A program made the translations under genes and the position numbers. A stretch of 64,000 nucleotides of DNA from JAVVVD01 sp036652795 (GTDB lineage Bacteria; Bacillota; Clostridia; Christensenellales; CAG-138), in NCBI GenBank assembly GCA_036652795.1, contig JAVVVD010000001.1, positions 248,001 through 312,000 of the forward strand. The letters are read 5' to 3'. The first letter of the stretch is position 1. Every line of letters starts with the position of its first letter. This document shows positions 34,989 through 44,809 of the stretch, piece by piece. The notes under the pieces are model-generated. The model was not told the DNA's origin and ran no database searches. It saw nothing but the letters and a program-made list of their open reading frames with translations.

Positions 34989-36386
34989 ATGACTGTTGCT
35001 AAATACGTGCCTGAGGCTGAGATTATACAAAACGATAAGATATATTCACGCTTATATGATGAAATAAATGAGCTGGCGCTAAAGTATCATATTGAATCCT
35101 ATGGCTGTCAGATGAACGATCATGATTCTGAAAAGTTAGCTGGCATGCTTGAAAAGCTTGGTTATACGAAGGCGCCATCAAAAAACGATGCAGATATAAT
35201 AATATTTAATACATGCTGTGTTCGTGAACATGCTGAATTGCGTGTTTTTGGGAATATCGGGGCGCTAAAGCAACAAAAAGATGAAAAACCAGGCTTGATG
35301 ATAGGCGTTTGCGGATGCATGATGCAGCAAAAGGATGTTGCTCAAAAGCTATATAAACGGTTTCCATTTGTTGACTTCGTATTTGGTACACATGAACTTC
35401 ATAGATTTCCAGCGTTGTTTGAGACAGCATATTCTGGTGAACGTGTGTTTGCCGTGCGCGATATAGAGGGGGAAATAGCGGAGGGATTGCCAATAATAAG
35501 GGCAGGTACATTTTCAACAAGTATAACTATAATGTACGGCTGTGATAATTTCTGTACCTATTGTGTGGTTCCGTATGTACGCGGGCGTGAGCGTTCACGC
35601 AGACCGTTGGATGTGCTGAATGAGGCACAGGGGCTCGCTATGGCAGGCTATAAAGAAATAACGCTTCTTGGGCAAAATGTTAACTCATTTAAGGGTGATG
35701 GATTGGCAAGGGACTTTCCTGCTCTGCTAAAGCTGCTTAATGATGAATCCGGTATAAAACGTATACGCTTTATGACTTCGCATCCCAAGGACCTATCGCA
35801 AAGCCTTGTAGAGGCGCTTGGTACTCTGGAGAGGGTATGTAACCATATCCATCTGCCTGTGCAATCAGGAAGCAGTAGAGTGCTTGCCGCGATGAACCGT
35901 AAATACGATAGAGAGCAATACCTGTCGTTGGTTGAATCCCTGCGCCAGGGTGTGCCTGGAATAGAAATAACTACTGATGTAATAGTGGGCTTTCCAGGTG
36001 AGACGGATGCAGATTATGATGATACGTTATCGTTAATGTGCGAAGCGGGATTTTCGGCCGCATATACCTTCATGTATTCAAAGCGAGAAGGCACAAAGGC
36101 ATCTCTCATGCCGCAGCAGGTACCGCAGGACGTGAAAAAGCAGCGCCTTGCAGGACTAAACAGTCTTCAAGCAAAGTTGTTGCACGAGGGAAACCATAAA
36201 TATATGGGAACAACAGGCGAAGTTCTTATTGAGGGATGTGATCAGCGGAATGTGCCAATGGCATTCGGCAAGCTTCCGAACTTTAAAATGGTGTATTTCC
36301 CTGGCGAAGATGCTATGATTGGCAGCATTAAGGCCGTTAAAATAACTGATGTGCAGCATAATTCGCTTATAGGCGAATTGATATAA
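34989..36386 (+). CDS. miaB: tRNA-2-methylthio-N6-dimethylallyladenosine synthase MiaB
   Basis: Radical SAM methylthiotransferase that turns i6A37 into ms2i6A37 in tRNAs reading UNN codons. 465 residues. The N-terminal cluster cysteines are C40, C76 and C110; the radical SAM cluster is C185, C189, C192 (CDNFCTYC); a C-terminal TRAM domain follows. Its substrate i6A37 is made by MiaA, whose gene lies 5 kb downstream in the same run of genes. Confidence 0.96.
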   Translation: MTVAKYVPEAEIIQNDKIYSRLYDEINELALKYHIESYGCQMNDHDSEKLAGMLEKLGYTKAPSKNDADIIIFNTCCVREHAELRVFGNIGALKQQKDEKPGLMIGVCGCMMQQKDVAQKLYKRFPFVDFVFGTHELHRFPALFETAYSGERVFAVRDIEGEIAEGLPIIRAGTFSTSITIMYGCDNFCTYCVVPYVRGRERSRRPLDVLNEAQGLAMAGYKEITLLGQNVNSFKGDGLARDFPALLKLLNDESGIKRIRFMTSHPKDLSQSLVEALGTLERVCNHIHLPVQSGSSRVLAAMNRKYDREQYLSLVESLRQGVPGIEITTDVIVGFPGETDADYDDTLSLMCEAGFSAAYTFMYSKREGTKASLMPQQVPQDVKKQRLAGLNSLQAKLLHEGNHKYMGTTGEVLIEGCDQRNVPMAFGKLPNFKMVYFPGEDAMIGSIKAVKITDVQHNSLIGELI

Positions 36387-36419
36387 TATGTGAGTACTAG
36401 CATGAAAGAGGTATATGGT

Positions 36420-36809
36420 ATGGTAATTCAAAAAGCACGTGAGTTGGGATTGGAACTGAGCGAATCTGCCGAGTTTCAGGATATGCTGCGCGCAAGGACT
36501 GCTATGGAATCAGATGCTGCATTGATGGCAATGGTAAATGAGTTCAGTTCTATTCAGCATTCGATAATGGATATGATGAGCGATGAAAATGCAAACGCAG
36601 AGGCTATACGTGCACGCTCAGACGATCTGGAACGGATGCAGGATGAACTTGTGTCGCATCCACTGTTTGCATCAATGCTGAGTACGCAGAACGTTTTCCA
36701 ACAGCTTATGGGAGAGGTTAACAGTACAATAGGTGCATGTATAGGTATGGAGCCTCAGGAGCACTCCTGCGGACATGAGTGTGGCTCATGTGATAGCTGT
36801 AAGCACTAA
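36420..36809 (+). CDS. YlbF/YmcA family protein
   Basis: 129-residue helical protein of the Com_YlbF family, small partners of the RNase Y-linked RicAFT complex in Bacillus. The family core is MVIQKARELGLELSESAEFQDMLRAR and HPLFASMLSTQNVFQQLM. The C-terminus is a cysteine-rich tail (CGHECGSCDSC), as in cluster-binding Ric proteins. AAAGAGG at 36405-36411 favours ATG 36420 over in-frame starts at 36390 and 36402. RNase Y is encoded 11 kb away. Confidence 0.8.
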   Translation: MVIQKARELGLELSESAEFQDMLRARTAMESDAALMAMVNEFSSIQHSIMDMMSDENANAEAIRARSDDLERMQDELVSHPLFASMLSTQNVFQQLMGEVNSTIGACIGMEPQEHSCGHECGSCDSCKH

Positions 36810-36839
36810 TGCACGCGATAACTTGAGGAAGGACATCCA

Positions 36840-39449
36840 ATGACCGCAAATCTGACGCCGATGATGCAGCAATATATCACTTTAAAAGAAAAATACAGCG
36901 ACTGCTTGTTATTTTTCCGCCTGGGTGATTTTTATGAAATGTTCTTTGATGACGCAATAACAGCATCAAAAGAGCTTGAAATAGTGCTCACAGGGCGTGA
37001 TTGTGGGCTTAGTGATCGTGCGCCAATGTGCGGGGTGCCGCATCACTCGGTAAATTCATACATAAATAAGCTTATCAGCAAAGGTTATAAGGTTGCAATA
37101 TGTGAGCAGCTTACCGATCCAAAGGAGTCTAACGGCCTTGTAGAACGGGATGTTATACGCGTTATAACGCCAGGAACAGTAATAGAAGAATCAATGCTGG
37201 ATGAACGAAGCAATAACTATATTGCTTCTGTATTCCTGTATGAATCAGGTATTGGCATTGCATATTGCGATGTGTCTACAGGGAGCTTCAGAATAAGTGA
37301 ATTCAGCGGCGGAGAGTGGGAAAATCACCTGTTCGATGAACTTGCTCGCATACAGCCCACAGAGATAATACTCAATGACGCCATGTTCCTTCAAGAACAT
37401 ACAATAAGAAGACTGCAATCAATGTATTATATTCAGTGTCTTGGCGGATGGATGTATGATTATGCAGGAGCATTGGAACGGCTGCTATCACAATTTAAGG
37501 TTGCATCGCTTTCAGGCTTTGGCTGCGATAATTGTAAAGATGCCATATGCGCCGCGGGCGCGCTGCTTGCATATCTTTCTGATACGCAGAAAAATACACT
37601 GACCCATATAAATAAGTTAGTAAAGGAAAACGGAAGCTGCTTTATGCAATTGGATGCAGCCACACGTAGAAATCTTGAACTGACAAAACCGATACATTTT
37701 GAAGGTAGCAAAAAAAACACGTTGCTGTATGTAATCGATAAAACCAATACCGCAATGGGCGGACGGCTGTTGCGCAGTTGGGTAGAACAGCCACTTCAAA
37801 GTATTAATGATATAAATAGCAGGCTGGACGCTGTAGAGGAACTTGCTAAAAAGCATCCACAGCGCGAAGAACTTTGCACAGCGCTTTCCTCAATGTACGA
37901 TATAGAGCGTTTATGCAGCCGTATAGCATACGGTACGGCAAGTGCCAGGGATTGTGAGTCGCTGCGTGTATCCTTAGGACGCCTGCCGGATATAATTTTT
38001 GCGATAAGTGCTCTGGAAGCGGAGGAGTTTAAGCGTATACGGCTAAGCCTTGAGCCAATGGACGATATATATGGCTTGCTTTGTGCCGCAATAGTTGACG
38101 AACCGCCGCTTAGTGTAAAGGATGGCGGCATAATCAAAACCGGGTATAATGCCGATGTGGATGCGTACCGCTTGGCATCTGCAAACGGCAAGGATTGGAT
38201 AGCAAAGCTTGAGAGCGACACGCGGGAAAGTACAGGCATAAAAAATCTTAAAATAGGCTATAACAGAGTGTTTGGTTATTATATAGAGGTGACAAAGGCA
38301 TATCAGCATTTGGTTCCATATACGTTTGAGCGCAAACAAACATTGGCCAATTGTGAACGCTATATAACACCGGAGCTTAAAGAGCTTGAAGAAAGCATAC
38401 TTGGTGCTGAAGAAAAGTGTGTTGATCTAGAATATAAGTTATTTATTCAGATACGTGGCATGTTGTTAAGCTGTATAAATAGATTGCAACTTAATGCGCA
38501 GCTAATAGCGCAGCTTGACGTATATCGCGCACTTGCCGATGTGGCATTTACATTTGACTATTGCCGACCTACTATGCGTGATGACGGCGTGCTATCCATA
38601 TGCGATGGACGCCATCCAGTGGTAGAACGGGCGATGAAGGACAGCTTCGTACCGAACAATACGCAGCTTGATAAAGATGAAAATCGACTGTTAATACTTA
38701 CAGGCCCAAACATGGCGGGTAAGAGCACATATATGCGGCAGGTAGCCTTGATAACGCTTATGGCGCACATAGGCAGCTTTGTGCCGGCATCATCGGCGGA
38801 AATATCAATTACGGATAGGATATTTACACGCGTGGGCGCGGCAGATAACCTTGCATCCGGTCAAAGCACATTTATGGTTGAGATGACTGAGATGGCCGGG
38901 ATACTCAACAATGCTACAGCAGATAGTTTGTTGATAGTTGATGAGATAGGTCGCGGAACAAGTACATTTGATGGGCTTAGTATAGCATGGGCAGTGCTTG
39001 AGTATATACACGATAAGGGGAAGTGTGGCGCAAAAACGCTGTTTGCTACACACTATCATGAACTAACAGAGCTTGAGGGCAGGCTAGATGGCGTGAAGAA
39101 CTACCGCATATCCGTTAAGGAGATAGGCGAAGATATTATATTTTTGAGGAAGATAATGCGAGGTGGAGCGGATAAGAGCTTCGGCATACAGGTGTCAAGG
39201 CTTGCGGGACTGCCTGAAAATGTAATAAAACGCGCGAAGGAGATATTGAAGCAGCTTGAAACGGCAGATATAAACCACAGTCTAATGCGCGGCTTCAATG
39301 CGCCAGATACAGTTCCAACGCAGTTGTCGTTGTTCGCAAGCGGACCGGATGATATAATAAAGGATCTTCGTGAGATGGATATAAATGAGTTGTCGCCGAT
39401 GGAGGCGCTCTCAAAATTGTATGACCTGCATATGCGGGCAAAATCGTGA
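36840..39449 (+). CDS. mutS: DNA mismatch repair protein MutS
   Basis: Mismatch-recognition ATPase, 869 residues, full length. The mismatch-binding loop near the N-terminus is present (FFRLGDFYEMFFDDA), then connector, lever and clamp domains, Walker A GPNMAGKST (about 621-629), Walker B LLIVDEIGRGTST, and the C-terminal dimerisation helices. Directly followed by mutL with overlapping stop and start region. Confidence 0.98.
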   Translation: MTANLTPMMQQYITLKEKYSDCLLFFRLGDFYEMFFDDAITASKELEIVLTGRDCGLSDRAPMCGVPHHSVNSYINKLISKGYKVAICEQLTDPKESNGLVERDVIRVITPGTVIEESMLDERSNNYIASVFLYESGIGIAYCDVSTGSFRISEFSGGEWENHLFDELARIQPTEIILNDAMFLQEHTIRRLQSMYYIQCLGGWMYDYAGALERLLSQFKVASLSGFGCDNCKDAICAAGALLAYLSDTQKNTLTHINKLVKENGSCFMQLDAATRRNLELTKPIHFEGSKKNTLLYVIDKTNTAMGGRLLRSWVEQPLQSINDINSRLDAVEELAKKHPQREELCTALSSMYDIERLCSRIAYGTASARDCESLRVSLGRLPDIIFAISALEAEEFKRIRLSLEPMDDIYGLLCAAIVDEPPLSVKDGGIIKTGYNADVDAYRLASANGKDWIAKLESDTRESTGIKNLKIGYNRVFGYYIEVTKAYQHLVPYTFERKQTLANCERYITPELKELEESILGAEEKCVDLEYKLFIQIRGMLLSCINRLQLNAQLIAQLDVYRALADVAFTFDYCRPTMRDDGVLSICDGRHPVVERAMKDSFVPNNTQLDKDENRLLILTGPNMAGKSTYMRQVALITLMAHIGSFVPASSAEISITDRIFTRVGAADNLASGQSTFMVEMTEMAGILNNATADSLLIVDEIGRGTSTFDGLSIAWAVLEYIHDKGKCGAKTLFATHYHELTELEGRLDGVKNYRISVKEIGEDIIFLRKIMRGGADKSFGIQVSRLAGLPENVIKRAKEILKQLETADINHSLMRGFNAPDTVPTQLSLFASGPDDIIKDLREMDINELSPMEALSKLYDLHMRAKS

Positions 39450-39454
39450 GGAAT

Positions 39455-41347
39455 ATGAGTAGAATTAATCTTTTAAGCCAGCATACTAGCAATCAGATAG
39501 CCGCAGGAGAAGTCGTTGAACGCCCAATGTCTGTGGTAAAGGAGTTACTTGAAAATGCTATTGATGCAGGCAGCACTGCAATCACAATTGAAACACGCGG
39601 TGGAGGGTGCGATTATATCAGAGTTAGCGATAACGGCTCTGGTATACATGCTGATGATGTAAAATGCGCGTTTTTACGCCATGCTACGAGCAAGATGGCC
39701 GTTGCTGAGGATCTTGAACATATATGTACTCTTGGCTTTCGTGGTGAGGCACTGGCATCCATTGCTGCAGTTGCAAGGGTAAGGCTTAAGAGCAAAACTC
39801 CAGATTCGGATTTCGGGAAAACAATTGTATACGAGGGCGGCGAGCTTAGAGAAGAACGTGAAACTGGATGTCCTGACGGCACAAGCATTGAGGTATCCAA
39901 TCTGTTTTTCAATATACCAGCACGATTGAAATTCCTTAAGAGCCCTCAAGCAGAATCTGCCCTTACAAGCGACTATGTTTCAAGGATGATACTTGCAGAG
40001 CCGGGAATTGCGATAAAACTTATACAAAATGATAAGCAAATCTATAAGAGCGCCGGTGATGGAAGCAGATACAACGCGCTATACTGTGTATATGGTAGCG
40101 ACATACTTGATTATCTATACGAATTAAGCTATGACGATGGCTATGTTAAACTTACAGGCTACGTTGGAAGTGAACAGCTTGCACGCGTAAATCGGAATCA
40201 GCAATCGTTTTTTGTTAATTCGCGCTATATTAAATCGCAAAAACTCTCATTTGCGCTTCAACGCGCATTTGGTACTCGACTTATGAATGGCAGATTTCCA
40301 TTTGTAGTTATGGATATCACAATAGCGAGCGAAGATATAGACGTAAATGTACACCCTAACAAGCTGGATATCCGCTTTAAGGATGAAAACAGGGTAATGC
40401 ATGCGGTGGTAAGCACAATTAAGACTGCGCTTGGCGATTATGCGCCGCGCCATATAGAACATATAGAATTAAACCATATCGGTACTGTGACCGATGGCAT
40501 TGATAGCGATGTGCTCAAAGATGAAAGCACTGTCAGCCATTCGGCTGAATACATACCGGATGAGCAAAAACAATTAATTGATCAAAGTATGTTCTATCCG
40601 AAGGATCATAAAGAAGTAATTAAACTTGGCGAATCGGCGCACGCATTTGACATAGGCGGCTTGCTTGATGCAAGGCAGAAAGATGTCGTTATGCCCACAA
40701 CATATGTTCAGGCAAGACAGCAACAGATAATGAATAATATAGCATATGCCAAACCTGAGCAGATCGGTTTTGAGGCTTTACCATATATGTTGGTTGGCCA
40801 ACTTTTTGACTGTTATTGGATAGTGCAACAGGGTGAAAATGTATTTTTTATTGATCAACATGCAGCCCATGAGCGAAAACTATACGATAATATTATGGAA
40901 AAAGGACTTAATGCAGATTCACAGCAGCTGTTAACGCCATTGATAGTTAAGCTTACTCCGATAGAATTTGATACGCTTATGAGCAACATAAAGGTTTTCA
41001 ATGAGCTTGGTTTTGATATAGACGAATTTGGAAGCCTCACCATAAGCATAAGGGCAATACCGCATGTACTTGGACAGCCTCAAACAGTTCAATTTTTGCA
41101 TGATGCAATAGATACTTTGCTTCACAATGGAAAAGTGTCAGCGGCAGATGTGAAGCGCAGGACGATAATACAAACGGCATGTAAGCATGCCGTTAAAGCC
41201 GGAGCAATGTTGTCAAATGATGAAATAGCCGAGTTGCTAGATATGTATGCTAAGAGCGGTATCCCTATGACATGTCCACATGGCCGCCCCGTTATGATAT
41301 GTATGAACAAATCGGAGCTTGAAAAGCTGTTTAAGAGGATAGTATGA
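39455..41347 (+). CDS. mutL: DNA mismatch repair protein MutL (endonuclease type)
   Basis: 630 residues. GHKL ATPase motifs ENAIDAG, DNGSGI and GFRGEALASI are in the first 100 residues. The C-terminal nicking endonuclease metal site is present: DQHAAHERKLYD (about 467; the last acidic residue is D where Glu is usual), ACKHAVKAG and CPHGRP (about 607). That fits a bacterium without MutH/Dam. ATG 39455 is preferred over GTG 39446. Confidence 0.97.
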   Translation: MSRINLLSQHTSNQIAAGEVVERPMSVVKELLENAIDAGSTAITIETRGGGCDYIRVSDNGSGIHADDVKCAFLRHATSKMAVAEDLEHICTLGFRGEALASIAAVARVRLKSKTPDSDFGKTIVYEGGELREERETGCPDGTSIEVSNLFFNIPARLKFLKSPQAESALTSDYVSRMILAEPGIAIKLIQNDKQIYKSAGDGSRYNALYCVYGSDILDYLYELSYDDGYVKLTGYVGSEQLARVNRNQQSFFVNSRYIKSQKLSFALQRAFGTRLMNGRFPFVVMDITIASEDIDVNVHPNKLDIRFKDENRVMHAVVSTIKTALGDYAPRHIEHIELNHIGTVTDGIDSDVLKDESTVSHSAEYIPDEQKQLIDQSMFYPKDHKEVIKLGESAHAFDIGGLLDARQKDVVMPTTYVQARQQQIMNNIAYAKPEQIGFEALPYMLVGQLFDCYWIVQQGENVFFIDQHAAHERKLYDNIMEKGLNADSQQLLTPLIVKLTPIEFDTLMSNIKVFNELGFDIDEFGSLTISIRAIPHVLGQPQTVQFLHDAIDTLLHNGKVSAADVKRRTIIQTACKHAVKAGAMLSNDEIAELLDMYAKSGIPMTCPHGRPVMICMNKSELEKLFKRIV

Positions 41348-42288
41348 ATAAACCTGTGTTAGGTGTTATAATTGGACCTACGGCGGTAGGAAAAACAACA
41401 ATTTCAATCGAAGTTGCGAAACGCATGGATGCGGAAATAATCTCTGCGGATTCAATACAGATCTATCGCGGGATGGATATTGGCTCAGCTAAGCCAACTA
41501 TTTACGAACGAAAGGATATTCCGCATCATCTTATAGATATAGTGGATATTGACGCCAGCTTTAGTGTGGCGGAATATCAAGGACTTGCTCAGGCCTGCAT
41601 AGCTGACACATATTCCCGCGGAATTTTCCCTATTGTTTCAGGTGGCACAGGACTGTATGTTAATTCATTAATATTCCCGCTTGACTTTGCCACAATACCC
41701 GCCGATGAAGCACTAAGATCAAGCCTAAACGAACTTGAGAATACAACTCCTGGTGCGCTACATGATATGCTAAGAATGTTGGATGAAAAAGCGGCGGTAC
41801 GATTACATAGAAATGACCGTAAACGTTTGGTAAGGGCAATAGAGATATGTAAGCTTACGGGCAGTACTATGGATTCAATCGGCGGTGATTTTGCAAATAA
41901 AGCAAAAAAGGAAATACCTTACGAACCTGTGATATTTGGGCTAACGATGCAACGCGAGGCACTATATGAGCGCATAAATACGCGCGTAGATGTAATGATG
42001 AGCGCCGGACTACTTTGCGAGGTACGCCGTATCTTAGAAAACGGATACGACCCGCAGCTCACTGCATTGCAGGGGCTTGGATACAAGCAGCTTATACTAT
42101 ATCTGCATGGCAAATATACAATTGAAGAAGCGGTAAATGCAATTAAAATGGAAACACGCCGTTTTGCAAAAAGACAGCTAACATGGTTTAAGCGTGATCA
42201 GCGGATACAATGGATAGATATGGGACTTATATCGCAGCGAGAAGCGGTGGATATCATAACGGATGCATTTACAATAGCAGGGAGGTAG
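41344..42288 (+). CDS. miaA: tRNA dimethylallyltransferase MiaA
   Basis: Adds the dimethylallyl group to N6 of A37 in tRNA. 314 residues with the P-loop GPTAVGKT (11-18), substrate motif ISADSIQIYRGMDIGSAKP, SGGTGLYVN and the C-terminal RRFAKRQLTWFKRD. ATGA overlap with mutL. Same run of genes as MiaB, which uses its product. Confidence 0.97.
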   Translation: MNKPVLGVIIGPTAVGKTTISIEVAKRMDAEIISADSIQIYRGMDIGSAKPTIYERKDIPHHLIDIVDIDASFSVAEYQGLAQACIADTYSRGIFPIVSGGTGLYVNSLIFPLDFATIPADEALRSSLNELENTTPGALHDMLRMLDEKAAVRLHRNDRKRLVRAIEICKLTGSTMDSIGGDFANKAKKEIPYEPVIFGLTMQREALYERINTRVDVMMSAGLLCEVRRILENGYDPQLTALQGLGYKQLILYLHGKYTIEEAVNAIKMETRRFAKRQLTWFKRDQRIQWIDMGLISQREAVDIITDAFTIAGR

Positions 42289-42293
42289 TCGTT

Positions 42294-42539
42294 TTGGTTG
42301 CGCAGAATATTCAGGATGTATTCCTTAATAAGGCACGTAAAGGAAAGATACCTGTGACGATACATATAGTAAACGGTTTCCAGATAAATGATGCAACAGT
42401 AATAAGCTACGACAGTTTTGTATTGCTTGTAGAAAAGGACGCAAAACAGATGCTGCTGTATAAACATGCAATATCATCGATAACACCGTCAAAAAATATA
42501 GATTTAGTTGCCGACATAAACAGACAGGGAGACAGTTAA
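42294..42539 (+). CDS. hfq: RNA chaperone Hfq
   Basis: 81-residue Sm-like protein that binds small RNAs and mRNAs. Sm1 (FLNKARKGKIPVTIHIVNGFQI) and Sm2 (the YKHAISSITP signature) are intact. The start is TTG 42294, with GGGAGG at 42280-42285 and an 8-base spacer, overlapping none of miaA. 9 of its 10 isoleucine codons are ATA. miaA-hfq is a widely conserved pair. Confidence 0.95.
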   Translation: MVAQNIQDVFLNKARKGKIPVTIHIVNGFQINDATVISYDSFVLLVEKDAKQMLLYKHAISSITPSKNIDLVADINRQGDS

Positions 42540-42540
42540 C

Positions 42541-43833
42541 ATGGCTGATAATAATATTTTAAAACTTGGAATAGCAGGGGATATTGTTGATTTTATCATA
42601 TGCGCTGAAGCTGAGCTTACATCCGTGTTTGCTCGATTGGATGCGATAGAGATAAGTAATCAGGCAAAGGTGCTTACGGCATTTCAGCGCAAAAATATAG
42701 GTGCGCGGCATTTTGCTCCTACAACCGGCTACGGTTATGACGATATAGGCAGAGATGCACTGGATAGCGTATTCGCATATGCGTTGGATAGTGAGGATGC
42801 GTTGGTGCGCCCGCAACTGATAAGCGGTACCCACGCCATATTTACGGCACTATCTGGTCTGCTTGAGCCTGGAGATGCCATGCTGGCCATAACAGGTGTT
42901 CCATATGATACACTGCGCGGTGCTATAGGCATAACAGGCAATGAATCAAGTTCATTAAAGCGCTGTGGTATAGATTATATGCAAACAGAACTGTGCGGTG
43001 ACGAATGCGATGAGATAGACATTGCGGCTGTAACACAGATGCTTGATTTAAAACCAAATATAAAGGTCGTATACGTCCAGCGTTCACGTGGGTATTCTTG
43101 GCGAAATGCATTGGATGCAAATAAGCTTAAGAATGCTTTTGCAGTTGTAAAAGCGCATAGACCAGATGTAATAATAATGGTTGATAACTGCTATGGTGAA
43201 TTTACACAGACAGAGGAGCCAAGTGCATATGGCGCAGATGTTATTGTAGGCTCACTGATCAAAAACCCAGGAGGTGGAATAGCGCCTACGGGCGGATATA
43301 TAGCAGGAAAAGCCGATTATATCGAACGCATATCTAACCGGCTTACAGTGCCTGGTATAGGGCGCGAGGCAGGCTCTTATGCTGGCAGCTATATACCGTT
43401 TTTTCAAGGACTTTTTCTTGCGCCGCATGTTACTATGCAAAGTCTAAAAAGTGCCGTGCTGTTTGCTAAGGTGTTTGAAAAGCTTGGTATGGTGAGTATG
43501 CCGAAAAGTGATGCCATGCGCTCGGATATAGTGCAATCAATCCGCTTCGATTCCGCGGATGCATTAATTGCGTTCTGCCAAAGCATACAAAAAGCGGCTC
43601 CTATTGACAGCTATGCTGTGCCTGAGCCGTGGGCAATGCCGGGCTATGATGACAAAGTCATAATGGCCGCCGGAGCTTTTATACAGGGTGCATCTATTGA
43701 GCTTAGTGCTGATGCGCCAATAAAAAAGCCGTACACAGCCTACATACAGGGAGGGCTTACATATTCACATGGCAGGTTGGGCGCTATGTTTGCACTGAGT
43801 GAGCTTGTGCGAATTGGACTGGTGCACCTGTGA
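42541..43833 (+). CDS. PLP-dependent enzyme of the methionine gamma-lyase/YnbB family (aluminium resistance type)
   Basis: 430-residue PLP enzyme. The Schiff-base lysine is K241 in GSLIKNPGGG, with upstream VDNCYGEFTQ as the cofactor-binding strand. Matches the family PF06838 recalled for YnbB, next to hfq in Bacillus as well. Likely a Cys/Met lyase on sulfur amino acids; the actual substrate is not determined. The first base of the start is 1 base after hfq. Confidence 0.88.
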   Translation: MADNNILKLGIAGDIVDFIICAEAELTSVFARLDAIEISNQAKVLTAFQRKNIGARHFAPTTGYGYDDIGRDALDSVFAYALDSEDALVRPQLISGTHAIFTALSGLLEPGDAMLAITGVPYDTLRGAIGITGNESSSLKRCGIDYMQTELCGDECDEIDIAAVTQMLDLKPNIKVVYVQRSRGYSWRNALDANKLKNAFAVVKAHRPDVIIMVDNCYGEFTQTEEPSAYGADVIVGSLIKNPGGGIAPTGGYIAGKADYIERISNRLTVPGIGREAGSYAGSYIPFFQGLFLAPHVTMQSLKSAVLFAKVFEKLGMVSMPKSDAMRSDIVQSIRFDSADALIAFCQSIQKAAPIDSYAVPEPWAMPGYDDKVIMAAGAFIQGASIELSADAPIKKPYTAYIQGGLTYSHGRLGAMFALSELVRIGLVHL

Positions 43834-43839
43834 AAACGG

Positions 43840-44457
43840 CTAAAATCGCCGTATAAGTCCGATTACCTTACCAACGATTTCAACATTCGATGGTGCAATG
43901 AATATAGGCTCCATGCTTGAATTTTCAGGCTGGAGTTTTATTATATTTTTTTCGAAGAATATGCGCTTTACAGTAGCCGTGTCATCGTTTACGCGCACAA
44001 CAGCAATATCACCATTACCAACGGTTATACCGGAATGGATCAATATCATATCTCCGTTAAGTATTCCAGCCTCAATCATACTTTCACCTTCAACACTTAG
44101 CAAAAATACTTCTCCAGCCTCTGCTCCGTGCAACAATGACGCAGGCAGCGGAAAAGTATCCTGTATATTATCATAGGCCAGTATAGGTTCGCCGGCAGCA
44201 ACAGAGCCAACAAGAGGCACAGGCTTAACGACAGATGTATCCGTAGCATATGGAAGTGTTATTGAACGTTGTTTTGATGGGTTAAGTCTTATTAGCCCCG
44301 ATTCCGCAAGGGCTTTTAGGTGTGCATGAACAGTAGAGGTAGACTTTAGCCCAACTGCCGCACCAATTTCGCGCACTGTAGGTGGGAATGCTCTTTGGTT
44401 TATATAGGATTGTATAAATTCATATATTGAATTTTGCATTTTACCGAGGTTTGGCAT
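43840..44457 (-). CDS. lexA: SOS repressor LexA
   Basis: 205-residue repressor that is cleaved with RecA help on DNA damage. An N-terminal winged helix (PPTVREIGAAVGLKSTSTVHAHLKAL) is followed by the cleavage site A88-G89 (VAAGEP) and the latent protease dyad S126 (GESM) and K164 (TATVKRI). GGAGG is 7 bases before ATG 44457. Its own promoter carries an SOS box. Confidence 0.97.
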   Translation of the reverse strand: MPNLGKMQNSIYEFIQSYINQRAFPPTVREIGAAVGLKSTSTVHAHLKALAESGLIRLNPSKQRSITLPYATDTSVVKPVPLVGSVAAGEPILAYDNIQDTFPLPASLLHGAEAGEVFLLSVEGESMIEAGILNGDMILIHSGITVGNGDIAVVRVNDDTATVKRIFFEKNIIKLQPENSSMEPIFIAPSNVEIVGKVIGLIRRF

Positions 44458-44511
44458 GTCAATTCCTCCGTGAAGATGATATAATCATAAAAAGATTTCC
44501 GATGTTGTGTA

Positions 44512-44540
44512 AGTATAACACATTGAAATCCGAAATACAA
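44512..44540 (-). promoter_or_regulatory. Promoter of lexA
   Basis: Minus strand: -35 TTGTAT (44540-44535), 17-base spacer, -10 TATACT (44517-44512); leader to ATG 44457 about 48 bases. The SOS box overlaps the -35 element, consistent with autorepression. Confidence 0.82.
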
Positions 44541-44551
44541 ACATTTGTTCG
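44538..44551. promoter_or_regulatory. LexA operator (SOS box)
   Basis: CAAACATTTGTTCG on the + strand, CGAACAAATGTTTG on the minus strand: one substitution from the Gram-positive consensus CGAAC-N4-GTTCG. It overlaps the lexA -35 and lies 13 bases upstream of the GTG start of the divergent cysteine-rich gene, so it may control both. Confidence 0.9.
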
Positions 44552-44563
44552 CAGAGGTGTGTT

Positions 44564-44803
44564 GTGGAAAAAGATGATTTTGAATCTGATATTTGTGACC
44601 TTGACCCAAATAAAATATGTGACAACTGCTGTCGTTGCCTTGATCTTGATGAGCGCGACTATAATACAGTGCTTGCGGATTTCTTATATGAGGATACCTT
44701 AATCGAATGCGTCGAGCAGGATCATTTTGCAGCACATCGTTGTATGGAGATTAATACCATTTATGGCGTGGCGGGGAAGCGAGGAAAGCAGAAAAATGAG
44801 TAG
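44564..44803 (+). CDS. Small cysteine-rich protein, possible SOS gene
   Basis: 79 residues with a dense cysteine cluster near the start (ICDLDPNKICDNCCRCLDLDERD) plus two more Cys; an acidic, cytoplasmic protein that could bind zinc or a Fe-S cluster. GTG start at 44564 with AGAGGTG upstream; no ATG fits. It faces away from lexA across the SOS box and converges with the recombinase (6 bases). I do not recognise a characterised family. Confidence 0.65.
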   Translation: MEKDDFESDICDLDPNKICDNCCRCLDLDERDYNTVLADFLYEDTLIECVEQDHFAAHRCMEINTIYGVAGKRGKQKNE

Positions 44804-44809
44804 GCAACC

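Noticed and set aside
43834..43858. Hairpin ACGGC/GCCGT between the convergent PLP gene and lexA
   Set aside because: Only five base pairs and no T run; too weak to list as a terminator.
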